Source: Maylandia zebra
Lineage: Eukaryota > Chordata > Actinopteri > Cichliformes > Cichlidae
NCBI RefSeq assembly: GCF_041146795.1
Contig: NC_135183.1
Location: 15,457,840-15,521,839, forward strand
Length of the DNA: 64,000 nucleotides
Direction of reading: 5' to 3'
The translations under genes were made by a program, and so were the position numbers. Positions 27,457-53,232 of the stretch are shown in pieces; position 1 is the first letter of the stretch, and each line of letters opens with the position of its first letter. Under the pieces are notes generated by a model, which was not told the DNA's origin, ran no database searches, and was given only the letters and a program-made list of their open reading frames with translations.

Positions 27457-27778
27457 TGATAGCAATAGGATAGGGTTACACAGGTGCATATAAAGACTGT
27501 GACGTCAGGCCATAAAACCAAACTTCACCTTTCCTGTATGCTTAGAAATAGAAGCAGTTATTCTGGTAAATGACAGTATATTTATATTCCTGTGAGTGCC
27601 AAACATAGTGTGTGTGTGTGTGTTTCATTGTTCTACTGTGCTTCATTGATCTGGTAACAGTGACAATAAAGATCTATCTTATCTTATCTTATGTTATCTT
27701 TTTATACAGTATGTCAGCATTCAAAAACAACCGCTACAAATATAAAACATTCTATTACATAATTATCCCACTTGTAAG

Positions 27779-28646
27779 CAGTGTTGCTCAAGTTACTTGA
27801 AAATAGCAATTATTTGCTAATTACTGATTACTCCTCCAAAAAAGTAATCCTGTTACTTTATTGAATACTTATTTCCAAAAGTAATTAGCTACTTATTACT
27901 TAGTTACTTTTTAAAAACATGAAACCCAACATAATTCTATTGTTTGAGCATAATCCATCATATAAAATTGAAGTCTCTTTTAAAAACTTGTTTTATTAAT
28001 TTTAATCTTTTAACTTTATGCGCATTGCAGTTAAATGATATGCAATCGTGTTTGACTTGAAGAAATTTCCTGTATATTCCAGCATATAAAATAAAATGGG
28101 TTTTTTTTGTGTTTACACTCACTATTTCAAATATATGAAAGTAAAACACTGCAAAAAATAAATAAAATTAAAGATTCAGCGGCACTAACTCCTGTTGTTC
28201 TTAAATCTATTTTCACCTGTTTAGCAGGAGTGGCGCCGGTGGAGGTTTTCCTGGTGCCGCAGCTTTCATGTCAATGGGGGGATCCGGGGGTTTGCTCAGA
28301 TTTGAAGTTTAATTTTTCACTGTAGAAAGAGGTTTTCTTCCCACACAGAGTGTACAGCAGACGCTAAGGTTTTTGTCACTTTTTTTCAGAGTCAAACTCA
28401 AAGTAATGTCAGTACTTCCAAGCTTTAAACGCTGCATGGTCGTACTCTCTCCAGCAACACACATCTGTTGCTGCCACAGATGTCGCACGCTCATACGTCA
28501 TTGTCATGAGACATTCTCACAAACAAAATCACAGTTTAGTAATACAGCGTACTTACGAGAAAGTAACAGTAATATAATTACTTTTTTGCAATAGTAATCC
28601 CTTACTTTACGTGTTACTTGAAAAAAGTAATCGGATTACAGTAACG
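27779..28646. mobile_element. hAT-like non-autonomous element
   Basis: The sequence starts CAGTGTTGCTCAAGTTACTTG, uses variants of AGTAATC/GATTAC words at both ends, and is flanked by an exact 8-bp repeat CTTGTAAG (27771-27778 and 28647-28654), the hAT target-duplication size. A related copy at 59.99-61.34 kb shares both ends and an internal stretch with 'acgtcattgtcatgagac'. Compared with that copy, about 17 bp of the right terminus is missing here. No transposase domain is present. Confidence 0.7.
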
Positions 28647-30559
28647 CTTGTAAGTGCCAAAATTATAATTAATTGACACATTAAATATAAACTTGTGCTT
28701 TTATGGAAAATACTGAACATGAAATTAACACAAATCCATTAACATGAATTTACCTCTATTGAAAAAAGCTAAACAAGACTTTTAACAAAAATCTCAAATT
28801 ATGTTTGTTTGTTATTGTCCATTTATGGAAATATAAGCAGCCTCCTAGAAAATCCTAAAAATATTTTTTAACTCTGTAGAGTTTATTATGTGGATGTGGT
28901 GGCAGCGCAAAGACAGCCTGCACTTCTGATTTATAAACAAAATTTGGGAGCTGTTTTAATTTTGTTCTCAGTGGAAGAGTTGGATGGAGGAGGTTGCTCT
29001 TTGGTGAGATTAATGGCAGAGGCGTAAATCCTATCCCACAAACCATAGACCAAGGCGACTATGGTTTGTGGGTAAATGTTAGAAATGAGAAAAAGACAAA
29101 CACCCATGTCGAAAAGTAGAGGGCTCATAGTTGAAGGTTTTAAAGGCGATAGCATACACAAAACATATGGAATACATAATAATAAAGATTATGATCTCTA
29201 CACTGAAAACAATTAATCAGCATTCACACTAATTTTAACAATATGATGAAACAACAAGTAAGTCTGGTACCAACTAGTGAAAGCGACGATTAGTCAGGTA
29301 GTCGACCAGTCATGCACATCCTTAAGCCCAACACTCATAAGTAGATTATGAAACTAAAGACTCATAGAAATGGAGTAATTTATTATTTATGAGTACACAG
29401 TTGTTAAACCTACTTAATATTTACTAATAAATGATCAGTTTAACTAATTAGCCCCCACATATTTAGGGATTTTTAGATTTATACCAGATTTTATTTTCAG
29501 ACACGGCAAACAATGATTATGTCAACATCTTTAATCAATGACATTATCAAAACCACAAACGAGGTACAAAATGATTCCCTTCACTCTAAAACATCAAGGT
29601 GTATGGAGCTCTTCAAATGTAGGTTGGCTCAATACCTTGAACAGTGTACTACTCTCGGCAGAACTGGATGATGAAACATTTTAACTCCACACTTGTCTTA
29701 TTATTATATATTATAATAAGACATGATTATTTATCATAAATAATTATAAATAAGACAGTTTAAAGCAAGGCAAATGCTGGCTGGGGAGATGGCAGCCCCC
29801 CAAAAAGGTAATTCAAATATGCTAAATTCGTGACTGATGATATTGGACTCCAATAATTACTCTGTTAATGTAACAATTTGATCTTTTTCACCAATTTTGT
29901 CATTTTCAAAAACATGAAGTTTACTTTCAGAGAAGAGAAAAGAAAACAGAAATGCTTTTTTTAGAACCATTTTTATTTGTTTTGTGAATGTTTTCAACCA
30001 GATTAACTGATTAGCAGGGTAGTTGAAAATATATAATAATCCCCAAAATCCTTTTTTTTTTTACAGTGTATTGCCTTCGTCAGCAGCCTCTCTACAACTG
30101 TGTGGCTGAGCTTCAGCCTGCGCTGGGATGTTGAGTTCATTCATTAGCTTGTGAAAACGTTGTGTGTGCATAGCTTGCCACATCAACAACGTATGTGTGT
30201 TTTCCTCGAGGTGTTGGAAACAGAGTTTGTTATGGGAGCCCAGCCAAATGCGGGAATTGCAGTTGTCACAATTCACACAACGGACACGAGCACTGTGTGG
30301 GATTCATGGAGAATCAGCATGGACCCACAGTGCGAGGATTGTCACCTATTGTTGTTCACTTTTTATCACTGTAAATAAACTCACTGCCTTACACAGCTAC
30401 TGTGTATTTCGGGGTCAGTGGCCACAGATACTGTGTGTTTTGGGCCTGGTCAGCTCATTAAAACAGGTACTGTTTGTTGTGCTAGGCCACCGGCAACAGT
30501 GAACTTGGGTTTTGCTTCTAAGTTAGAAGGCGTCTGGGAAGGAATCTCAAAACTGGATT

Positions 30560-30800
30560 ATAGATGGCAGACAGCTGGTGTCATAAGCCACCAGCTCTGT
30601 TCAAAGATGGTCGTTCACAATGGGCATAGATGGCTTCTTTCACTCCTCTTTCAAACAATCTGTCTAATCTGTCCAAAATGTGAACATCGACATCCTCGAA
30701 AGAGTGACCTTTGTCCTTAAGATGCAGATGGACAGCCGAGTGTTGTCCTGTTGACCTGTCTGTCTGACCTTCTTTTCTGTGCATCTTTGCTGATTTGATG
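30560..30800 (-). pseudogene. Penelope-like retroelement C-terminal (GIY-YIG region) fragment
   Basis: The minus-strand frame reads SAVHLHLKDKGHSFEDVDVH, then ILDR, FERGVKEAIY, ERPSLNR and GGL. This is the conserved C-terminal tail downstream of the GIY-YIG endonuclease in Penelope/Poseidon-type elements of fish. The upstream reverse transcriptase is not found; the frame soon becomes unrelated sequence and then the minisatellite. It is a truncated, inactive copy. Identification rests on these motifs. Confidence 0.7.
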
Positions 30801-30999
30801 ATCAAAAAAGAGCTTTCTTTACAAGTGTGTGTTCCCTCTTTTTCCCCTTCTGGTTTAGAGGGAACATTTTCTGCCCAGTGTTTTAGGGTCCTGATTACTC
30901 CAAGTTTGTGTCCCAGAGGGCGTTGGGAGTCAAAGAGGAGGTACTGGTCTGTGTGTGTGGGTTTCTGGTAAACTTCCATACACCGGACGGACGTCAACG

Positions 31000-31915
31000 C
31001 GCCACCTGGACCTGCCGCGGCTGAGCTGGAGGACAACGTGCCACCTGGATCTGCCGCAGCTGAGCTGGAGGTCAGCAAGCCATTTGGACCGGTTAGGAGG
31101 TCAGAGCACCGTCTGACCTGCTGCGCCTGAGCCGGAGGTCAACGCGCTGCCTGTACCTGCCACGGCTGAGCTGGAGGACAACGTGCCACCTGGATCTGCC
31201 GCACCCAAGCTGGAGGACATCACGCCGTCTGACCTGCCACGCCCCACCTGGAGGACAGCGCGCCTTCTGGACCTGCCGCACCTGAGCCGGAGGTCAACGC
31301 GCCACCTGGACATGCTGCACCTGAGCTGGAGGTCAACGCACCGTCTGGATCTGCCATGCCTGAGCCAGAGGCCAGCGTGCCGTTTGGACCTGCCGTGCCT
31401 GACATGCCACGCCCAACCTGGAGTTAAACGCACTGCCTGGACCTGCCACGCCCAAGCTGGAGGACAGCACGCCATCTGACCTGCCACTCCTCAGCCGGAG
31501 GTCAACGCGCTGCCTGGACCTGCTGCGGCTGAACCAGAAGACAACGTGCCTTCTGGACCTGCCGCGCCTGAGCCGGAGGTCAACGCGCCGTCTGGATCTG
31601 CCATGCCTGAGCCAGAGGCCAGCGTGCCGTTTGGACCTGCCGTGCCTGACATGCCACGCCCAACCTGGAGTTAAACGCACTGCCTGGACCTGCCACGCTC
31701 AAGCTGGAGGACAGCACGCCATCTGACCTGCCACTCCTCAGCCGGAGGTCAACGCGCTGCCTGGACATGCTGCACCCACGTTGGAGGACAGCACACCGTA
31801 TGACCTGCCACAACCGAGCTGGAGATCTGTGTGCCACCTGGACCTGCCACACCCCAGCCGGAAGACAGCGCACTGCCTGGACCTGCCGTGCACGACCTGC
31901 CATGCCTGAGCGAGA
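31000..31915. repeat. 39-bp GC-rich minisatellite with higher-order duplication
   Basis: More than twenty variants of a unit like TGGACCTGCCGCGGCTGAGC followed by TGGAGGACAACGTGCCACC (39 bp, 13 codons) lie in tandem. A stretch of about 150 bp or more from about 31341 recurs 247 bp further on at about 31588, showing a larger-scale duplication. Since the unit is a multiple of three, long frames appear on both strands, but frames shift and stop repeatedly. One plus-strand frame gives GPAAAELEDNVPP-like repeats. Whether it once encoded part of a protein is unknown. Confidence 0.85.
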
Positions 31916-32902
31916 CAGTCTGCACATCAATGTCCTGCCAAGCTATGGCCTACACATCCATGATCTGCCAAGCCACATCCAGTTCAGTCACAATCTGCAC
32001 TGCCAGCACGTTGCTGGTCACCTGTCATGCCACGCCGTTGCTGGCCACAAAAAGTCTTTCGCCATTGTTGCTGCCTACCTGAACTGTTCCATTGCTGAAC
32101 TGTTGGACCTGCGGTTGGCCCTCTGAACTTTTTGTGTTGGACTATGCCCCTTTTGTTGTCTTGGGGGATTGGTTTGCTTTTGGACTATGCTAATACTAAA
32201 CAGCTAATGTTACCATATGTGTCGGCCAGGTTAACATTCATGAAGACTGTTTAATACTTTATTGAAAACAGGAGCTTTGCTGACCCCTGAACTTTCTCCT
32301 TACGTTTTGTTAAGTGTTATTAGCATTAGCTAATCCAGCTGTTAGTAAGGAGGAGCTGTGTGTCTGTCTGTGTGAAGTTGTGTGTCAGCAGCCAAAAAAC
32401 CCAAAGGATCTATTGGTTCACATTTCCACCAACTACAAGAAGCATCTCACTGTACTCACCAACAGTGATTTCTGGGGGAATAATTATTTCCTTCAATGTA
32501 TATAGAAAAAAACATTTAGACATTTAGGGCAAGAAGAATCAAAAGTCTCACTAAACAACAATGGTATTTGTATTAGAATATTAAGAGCTATAGATTTTAT
32601 ATACTGATGCACCAAACTCGGTGAAGATTAGAAACACTTTTGCATAGGATAAAGCTGTGCATCATCACAGCCTCCTCCATCCTCTAACCATCCTCTAACC
32701 TCCAAATGCATTTTAGGAATAAAACGACCTTTAACATAGTGTACATAGACTGATTCCAGAGACAGATTAGTGAAATGAGAAAACCCCATTAAAATGAAAA
32801 ACGCTTTCTCTTCCCGGGCAGCAGGGCGCGCTGTCACGCCAGCGTAACAGAAGCGTTTTCCGGGTCAGCGCTTTCATTGCCCCGTTTAGCTCACGCAACA
32901 GT

Positions 32903-32934
32903 CCTTCCGGCCTGACCGCCATCAAAGATAGCAG
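32903..32934 (+). promoter_or_regulatory. rpl36 TOP-type transcription start and noncoding exon 1
   Basis: The sequence CCTTCCGGCC follows 'gcaacagt' and would give a transcript starting with C and a short pyrimidine run, the 5' TOP signature of ribosomal-protein mRNAs under mTOR/LARP1 translational control. A consensus donor, gatagcag|gtacg, ends the exon at 32934. The 32-nt exon joins the coding exon at 33971. The start site is inferred from the motif. Confidence 0.6.
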
Positions 32935-33972
32935 GTACGATTTTAATGTCGAGAAGTTTTAGCCAAAAGCCGTTTTTAATCTTTGCCATCCGTCGAGTTT
33001 TAGAAGATTTGTTGAAACTGTTTAGTAACTACTAACCTTACTTTACGTCTCAGCTCAGTATTGTAGCACCGTATTATATGAAGTTGAAGAAAATGTGGCG
33101 TCTAGTCAGCCGTGTCCGTTTTCCTTATGTTCCTAAGTGCGTAGAAATCGGTGCGTCCGAGCGCAGACTGAATATTGTTGTAGTGAGAAACTAAAGCAGC
33201 GAGCAGACCTGCTGGCTCATAGGGAGCTGTCGCACAGTCTGGTGGACACTAAAGCTTTACCGGCCCGATGTGACGGATCAGCGCCAGTAGGTCGCTTGTA
33301 CCCTCAAAATTGGAAATGAAATCGCAGATTGCTCCAGGCTACCTCGCGTGTCTTACATGGCGAGTCCAAGTCAAGAGTTTTTACTGAAGGTGGCTGCAGC
33401 AGAGCACATTTTAGTAATCAGCGTTCACTCAGTGTAACTGTGATGGTTAAGCTTCCACCGACATTGACCTGTTTAGATTGTGGTTGTTAAACGGAGATTT
33501 GGAGTCCTGTTAGCACTGTAAGAAATGTTTTTGAGACCAAATTATGGTGTTGTTTCAAATGGCTCGCTCAAAAGAACCAGAAGCTCCTGCTAACATTCTT
33601 TTTGCACACAGTTATTGTCTAATCTGCAGGTCGCATCCATTGAACGAGAGTAATTGGTCTGTGTGTGTGTATATCACACAGTGCTTTTTTTTTTTTTTTA
33701 TTTAATGAGGTTGAATTGATTCCACTGACCTTACATCTTGCTCGACTTCCTGAGCTACAGCTACCTTTGCAGTAAAGTAAAGCGATGGACGCCGTTATTC
33801 CCATCACTGCTTACAATAGAGCTTAGACAAGAGCCTGTTGTCGGTGTTGGTCTTCCTGCTATTGCATACTAAAGTATTTGTTGTTCTGATATGTTGATCA
33901 TGTGAGATTGCAGCTAGTTAAAGCCTCATCATTTGCACTTGTCTTAATGTTTGTGTGTGATCCTCCGCAGAC

Positions 33973-36852
<2,880 letters not shown>

Positions 36853-36861
36853 AAGTCATTT

Positions 36862-36867
36862 AATAAA
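36862..36867 (+). terminator. rpl36 polyadenylation signal
   Basis: Canonical AATAAA lies 10 nt after the rpl36 stop codon. Ribosomal-protein mRNAs typically have such very short 3' UTRs. Cleavage is expected around 36880-36890. Confidence 0.85.
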
Positions 36868-36899
36868 ACATGAAACTACATTCCAGCCTCGTCTTTCTC

Positions 36900-39421
36900 T
36901 TTTTGCTTTGTCACCATTCATCAGATCTGTTTATGTTGCTGCAACCATCTCGGTCGTCAGCACACCTGAAGATGTTTGTAGAAATCTCAAAATATAGACA
37001 TAACATGCTGCTTGGCTTTAGACCAGACTGTAGATTAGCCTACTGTGGCTAAAGGAATGAATATCACCAAAGAACTTGTAAAATTACCGCTGCAGCAGAA
37101 ATAAAGCATATACATTTTTGTATAGAAATGTGTACTTTAAGTATAAAATAAATTTTAGAATGGTGACTTGTGCCCATTCTTTTCTGTTTGAAAGGAGCAT
37201 GAAGCTTTGGCATGTGTGTGAAAATGCTTAATCAGCTGAGTATTCTCCAGCACTTTATTCTGTCTCACACACGGTCACACTCAAGCCACTTCCAAATTTT
37301 AAATGAGTTCACAAATTTAAATGGAGAAACTTGAGGTGTGGAAGTTCAGTGGTTACCACTGTTGCCTCAGTGAGGGGTTTGTGGTTCACATCCCAACTGG
37401 GCTGTTCTTTGATGAGTTTGCATGGTTTTGATGTATGGCTTGTAGTCTTACAGAATTTGAGTGATCAGTACTACAAAACGCGACACATACACCAGTCGTG
37501 CTAAAATTAGCACTCACAGGTGAATTCAATAATGCTGATCATCTCCATCTCTGTTAATTGGCTATGCACCACAGACCTTAGTAGACAAACCGTTACTTAA
37601 AATGCCATCACTTGACCCAGCTGTATTGGCACATTATAGGTCAATCTCCAACCTTCCTTTTATTTCAAAAATTCTTGAAAGTGTAGTTGTAAACCGCTAA
37701 CTGATCACGTGCAGAGAAAAATAATTTGAGGAGGTTCAGTCAGGTTCGAACCTGAGAGATGCATCTCCACCTTCAGCTGATCCATGTACTGTTCACTGAA
37801 GCCTCATCAGAAATGGTCTCAGTGGAAGGGTTGCTTTCAAGAAGTCATTGTTAAGAAAGGTAAACAAAAGCCTGAAGTATGCCACATTACACAAGAACTG
37901 GACTGAAAATCCGTGGCAACTGGCCCAATGGAGTGATGGATCCAAATTAAAAAATTTACAGCCTGCATCTGTTAAAAACGGTGGAGGCTCTCTCATGGTT
38001 GGGGCTGCATTTCAGCCAGTGGTGTTGGAGATCTTGTTAAAATCGATGAAATTATGAATCCAGATAAGTATCAAAAGATTTAGCATCTGCAAAAATGGTA
38101 AATTGCTGCACCCATCTCCCATTTTCCATGCAAATTATAAAGATATAAGGGGTGCTCAAAACTTCTACATAAGCCTGGTGCAGTCGTACTGTGTAAAATT
38201 GTATGCACACACAGATTTGCCACCAACAATGAACATGTCTGTTTTTAGTATTGTTTGGTCCTGGAGAAGGACAGCCCTGTTTGGATTCTGCGTGCAAACC
38301 ACAGTTTCCAGCCGTCTTTAACAACTTAAGAGAATTATACTGCACAATTTTCTCATCCAATAAAAGAATATTTACTACATCCGTTTACCTTGCATTTTAT
38401 TTAAAACCTACAAAAGGATCACATATTTCTAGCTGTCACTAAGGGATATTGCCCTTCAATATAACTAAAGCTTTCAGACAGTTGTAGGGGTCGCAGTATA
38501 TAATTATTTGTGACACAGTCATACAGGTTTAAAATAATACGAATTAGAACTAAATACCCTGAATTTGAACTGAAATGTAACATTTAGGACAACTGAGTTA
38601 AATTCTATCTCTGAGCTACGTTTTGATGTAAGTACAGGATATATAATAAAATATGTATAATATAAGACCTATTATTTTTTGCACCGTCAAAATTAAATGA
38701 GTGAAATGAGTGTCTTGAGCTACACTATAGCTAACTAGTTTACTTGCTAAAGTTAACATTACTGTTGGCTAAAGGGAGTCCGCGCACGGCTGTGGTGTTC
38801 TCACATACATTACACGAAACAATACAATTTTGCTCCAATAAAAGTAAAATAAATGACATAAATTAAAGATTTTCTCCATTTCGGTCGTCCATCACGGATG
38901 CAGCGTCTACTGTCGCGGTTGCTAAGCAACAAGAGCCGAGCGTCGTAGGGGACACGGTCCAGCTTAACAGCCGCTCACTTCCGGTCTTTAAGGGCAGCCC
39001 CTGAATTTGAACACACGCCTAGTTTTGCGTTTTAGGAGAGTGAGTGCTTAAATGATAAAAGAAGTAAGCACACAGACAGCGCAATAATGATGTACTACTT
39101 TGTGTGTGGCGTTGCCACTGGTGACGCGTCTTTATCCGTTTTAGTCCCGCCCTTGCTCGCTATTCTCCCTGTGATTGGCTGATAGTGGTTCCCTTGCGTT
39201 TCACTGGTTAGGCTGTGTGCAGCCCGTTTGCTAGCTGGGTATATTTAGCTGATTGCATTATCGGATCAGATTTAGCCTGCAGTCCAGCAGAGTAGTGAAC
39301 GTTATTTCAGGTGAATTCTGACTAGTAGTTAGCCAAGTAGTTAAGCTAACGTGAACAGCAGCCGTCTTTTTTCAGAAAAGTCTAGGTTATCTGTAAGGAG
39401 CGAAAACAAACCATTTCGGAC
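36900..39421. other. rpl36-pde6d intergenic region and pde6d promoter
   Basis: AT-rich sequence with a short SINE-like segment near 37350-37440, a Tc1-like fragment (37.79-38.06 kb) and unremarkable sequence to 38.7 kb. From about 38.88 kb to the pde6d start it becomes GC- and CpG-richer, with an inverted CCAAT box (gattggct) near 39173; this is the likely pde6d promoter. No gene seen. Confidence 0.55.
37785..38060 (+). pseudogene. Tc1-like transposase fragment
   Basis: The plus-strand frame reads KYATLHKNWTENPWQLAQWSD, then a Gly-Gly-Ser segment and FQPVVLEILLK. This resembles the catalytic-core region of a Tc1-like transposase (VLWSDESKF...GGGSVMVWG) in decayed form. Flanking sequence is not coding and no terminal repeats were found. 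Confidence 0.5.
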
Positions 39422-50182
<10,761 letters not shown>

Positions 50183-50703
50183 CATTTAACCCCCCCAAGT
50201 CTACCTTCCTGAATGCTGACACCCTGCCAAGGTCTGTAAATACCCAAGGTTAGCTACAATTCACAGCGGTAAAGAGCTCTTTGCTGACGTGGGATCAGCA
50301 TGTTGGGGTGAAACCCAGCTGTGGCGCCACAATCAGTCAAGTGAGCTCGTGTTCTCTAGTTTTGTCTCGACTTGAAAACCTCTGGACCTTGGAAGAAGAG
50401 GGAAGAGGAGAGAGAGAACTCGATTGCTTCCCCTGTTCCAGGATCACCTCTCTCTCTGTTTTCCCCTTCAGACTGTTTCACTGTAAACACGTGATCACTG
50501 ATCTCAAGTCAGCTAGGGAAGCCCTCTTGTGTTTTTTCTTTTTTGTAGTGCTGCCCTATCTCACTCCCAGGTAGCATTTACTCAGGAACAGAACAGATGT
50601 GTAACCTTCTGTGAATAGATATCATGTTTTCTAATCTCCATGTGTCATGTCATGGCTGGTCAAAGATGGACTGTTGTTGTTGAGGGAAGGTGATGCACTC
50701 AAG

Positions 50704-50937
50704 CAGGGGTGGGGGAACTCCAGGCCTCAGGGGGCCTATGTCCTGCAGGTTTTAGATATCAGCCTAGGTCAACACACCTGAATAAAATGATTAGTTCACT
50801 ACCTCTGGAAGTGGCCTCTGGAGAACTTCAAGACATGTTGAGGAGGTAATTTAGCCATTTAAATCATGTGTTGGATCAAGAATACATCTAAAACCTGCAG
50901 GACACGGCTCTCGAGGCCTGGAGTTCCCCCACTCCTG
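50704..50937. mobile_element. hAT-like MITE
   Basis: Inverted ends CAGGGGTGGGGGAACTCCAG and CAGGAGTGGGGGAACTCCAG (as read inward) differ at one base and extend further through GCAGGTTTTAGAT. Eight-bp flanks CACTCAAG and CACTAGAG match at six positions, consistent with an old 8-bp hAT duplication. Total 234 bp, non-coding; the type is very common in fish genomes. Confidence 0.75.
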
Positions 50938-52616
50938 CACTAGAGGGTCGGGGATGACATGAAAGCTCTTATTGTCATTTTAGGTGCTACAAATTTTATT
51001 GACAACTCAGATAAAATGTATAAACCTGTTACAATGAGCACTGCATATTTTACATAATTCAAATATAAAGTAGTATAGCCTTGAGGCGACTGTTGTTATG
51101 ATCTGGCGCTATATAAATAAAATTGAACTGAATTGAGCTCATTTCCTCTGGCTGCCTCCCGTTTCAGAGGCTGTCTGTGAGCGCCCACATTTCTCACATG
51201 GTATGTCTTTACTAGTAAGGGTGACTTTCCAAAGCAGGTGAAATGCAGCCTCCTTCCTTCATTTGAGCAACAGAAGGAGCACAACCTGTGCACTCTTCTC
51301 CTCCTCAGATGGTCAATTTGTTTTTTTTCTAGTCATTGATTAGAATTGCTCGGTTTTTATTGGAGAAATGGAAGAAATATACATTTGTGGATATATTAAT
51401 CTTTACACATTAACCCATTCGTAATGTTTCACTTTGATGAGTTGATGAGGCCCGTCTAACACTGCAGTGCTCATCCCCTGTTAGTTTTCACAAGCACTAA
51501 CCTTAGCAGGCTGACTCGTGACTGGAACAAACCCGCTTAATGTAATGTTTGCAACAGTGGTTTCAATGTAGTCTGATAGAGGGCTACACACGTTTGCTTG
51601 TTTTTTTTACACTCCTCCATGAATTGTTAAAATGAAACCTTCACACAGTTATGACATAATTAAAAACTGTTGTTATTCATTGGTAGAACAAAACAAGCTT
51701 TTATTCCATTAATTTATGTTTTAATTGACCTTCACATGACTTAATTCTGATATTTCACTTTGAATAAAATCATTATCAGGGTGAAACCAAAACATGCGTC
51801 ATTTTATCTTAGCTAGATCCAGATGGTAACAGCAGCTTGAATTCTTTTACAACACCTTTGCTTTGCATATTCTCACTAGATTTTTAGCTTTGGCTTCCTG
51901 CGTAGTTCACACATTCACCTCGTTATGTGTTTTTCTTAGCTCCTATCTGGGCTTTGTAAAATAGATTTGTGTTGTAATATAATGGGAGGTGTGGATTAAA
52001 GTTACATGATGTTGGAATAACATGATGCGTTCTGTTTATTTTATTAATTAATAATTTTCCCCGACCTGGTTGGGAAACAATTTCCCCAATTTCAAATGAT
52101 GCATGTAGAGTTGTTGGAAAAATTCCCATTCACCCTGAAGTATCTTATCGCAGGTAAAGACTTGATATGCTCTTCTATGGCTAGGCCAAAAAACAGGTGG
52201 AGTCTCCTCTCTAGTACTGGGGCAAAGACTTCCACAGGCCAAGGAATGTCATTCCCCTAGTTACCCATGGGACCACCATCCCAGTTTGCCAATCCAGAGG
52301 GGACTGTCCCTGACCTCCACACAATGCAGCAGAGATTTGTCAACCAAGACAGCCCCACAGCATTTACTTCACTGCAGATACTAGTCAGCTGGCTCCAGAA
52401 TCCAAGAAACAAACCAAGGGAAGAGGAGAGAGAACTCGATTGCTTCCCCTGCTCCCTTCACTTTTGGCGTCCACCATTGAGACAGGTACCAGCAACTTTA
52501 CAGCCAGAAATAGAGGAGTGGCATCTGACTAATTTGGATCCTGACCAAAGATCTACTGCTCTTGGAGCAGGCATTTTGCCAGATGGTGCCTCCACATCCA
52601 CACTGGACATTTGATT

Positions 52617-52720
52617 GAGATTTCCACATCAGTGCATCTTCCCACACCACCTTGACAGTTGACAGCTCAGCTTCTCTCAGCCTAGGTTGTGGGTGTTAAG
52701 TGCACTGATGTGGAAATCTC
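52617..52720. repeat. 104-nt hairpin with perfect 20-bp stem
   Basis: 52617-52636 (GAGATTTCCACATCAGTGCA) is exactly complementary to 52701-52720. The inner 64 nt can pair further in part (cccacacc with gggtgt-like text). The size and shape resemble a MITE or a microRNA-type precursor. No evidence of expression can be seen from sequence. Confidence 0.75.
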
Positions 52721-52824
52721 TTCAGTTTCATGCAGATTTTTTTATGGATTTTTTTTTATGGATTGAACAATTATGTTTAGAAATGTACTTAATATACTGT
52801 AGGTCGTTTTCAGTGTTTATTTGT

Positions 52825-53150
52825 GACAGAGGGATAGCAGCAAGAGAGAAAGGGAAGGATTACAAGATGGTAGTGAGACCTGCTATGATGTATTGTTTGG
52901 AGACAGCGGCACGGAAAAAAAGAAAGAAAGCAGAGCTGAAGATGTTCAGATCTTCATTATGAGTGAGCAGGATGGACAGGATTAGAACTGAGTCCTTTAG
53001 AGGGACAGCTCAGGCTGAGCAGTTTGGAGAAAAAGTGAGAGAGACGAGGTTGAGATGGTTTGGACATGTGCAGAGGAGGGAGAGTGGATATATCAGATAA
53101 AGGATGATGAAGATGGAGCTGAGAGGAAAAAGCACATGCTAGGGACAGGG
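52825..53150 (+). pseudogene. RTE-like LINE RT C-terminal fragment (second copy)
   Basis: The translation reads KGKDYKMVVRPAMMYCLET, then KKAELKMFR, then MDRIRTESFRGTAQAEQFGE and KVRETRLRWFGHVQRRESGY. It is the same family as the fragment at 3.39-3.56 kb but longer. There is one frame change between the halves near 52960. Inactive. Confidence 0.75.
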
Positions 53151-53232
53151 TGAGATGATCCACTGGGATAAAAGACAAAAAATAATCACATAGCAAGCAG
53201 AAGAAACTCAAACACTGTTTGGGTAAATTCTA

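Larger units (their letters stand above)
27463..32902. other. lmnb2-rpl36 intergenic region, repeat-filled
   Basis: No protein gene is supported. A TATCT-type microsatellite tail lies near 27675-27705. It is followed by a hAT element (27.8-28.6 kb), about 1.8 kb of AT-rich sequence with no clear feature, a Penelope-like fragment with a minisatellite (30.5-31.9 kb), and unremarkable sequence to the rpl36 promoter. A 14-bp perfect inverted repeat with a 10-nt loop lies at 29035-29072. Confidence 0.55.

Noticed and set aside
31093-31930. Several overlapping frames of 60-128 codons on both strands
   Set aside because: They are a by-product of a 39-bp tandem repeat lacking stops in several frames. 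They overlap each other and end wherever the repeat phase slips.
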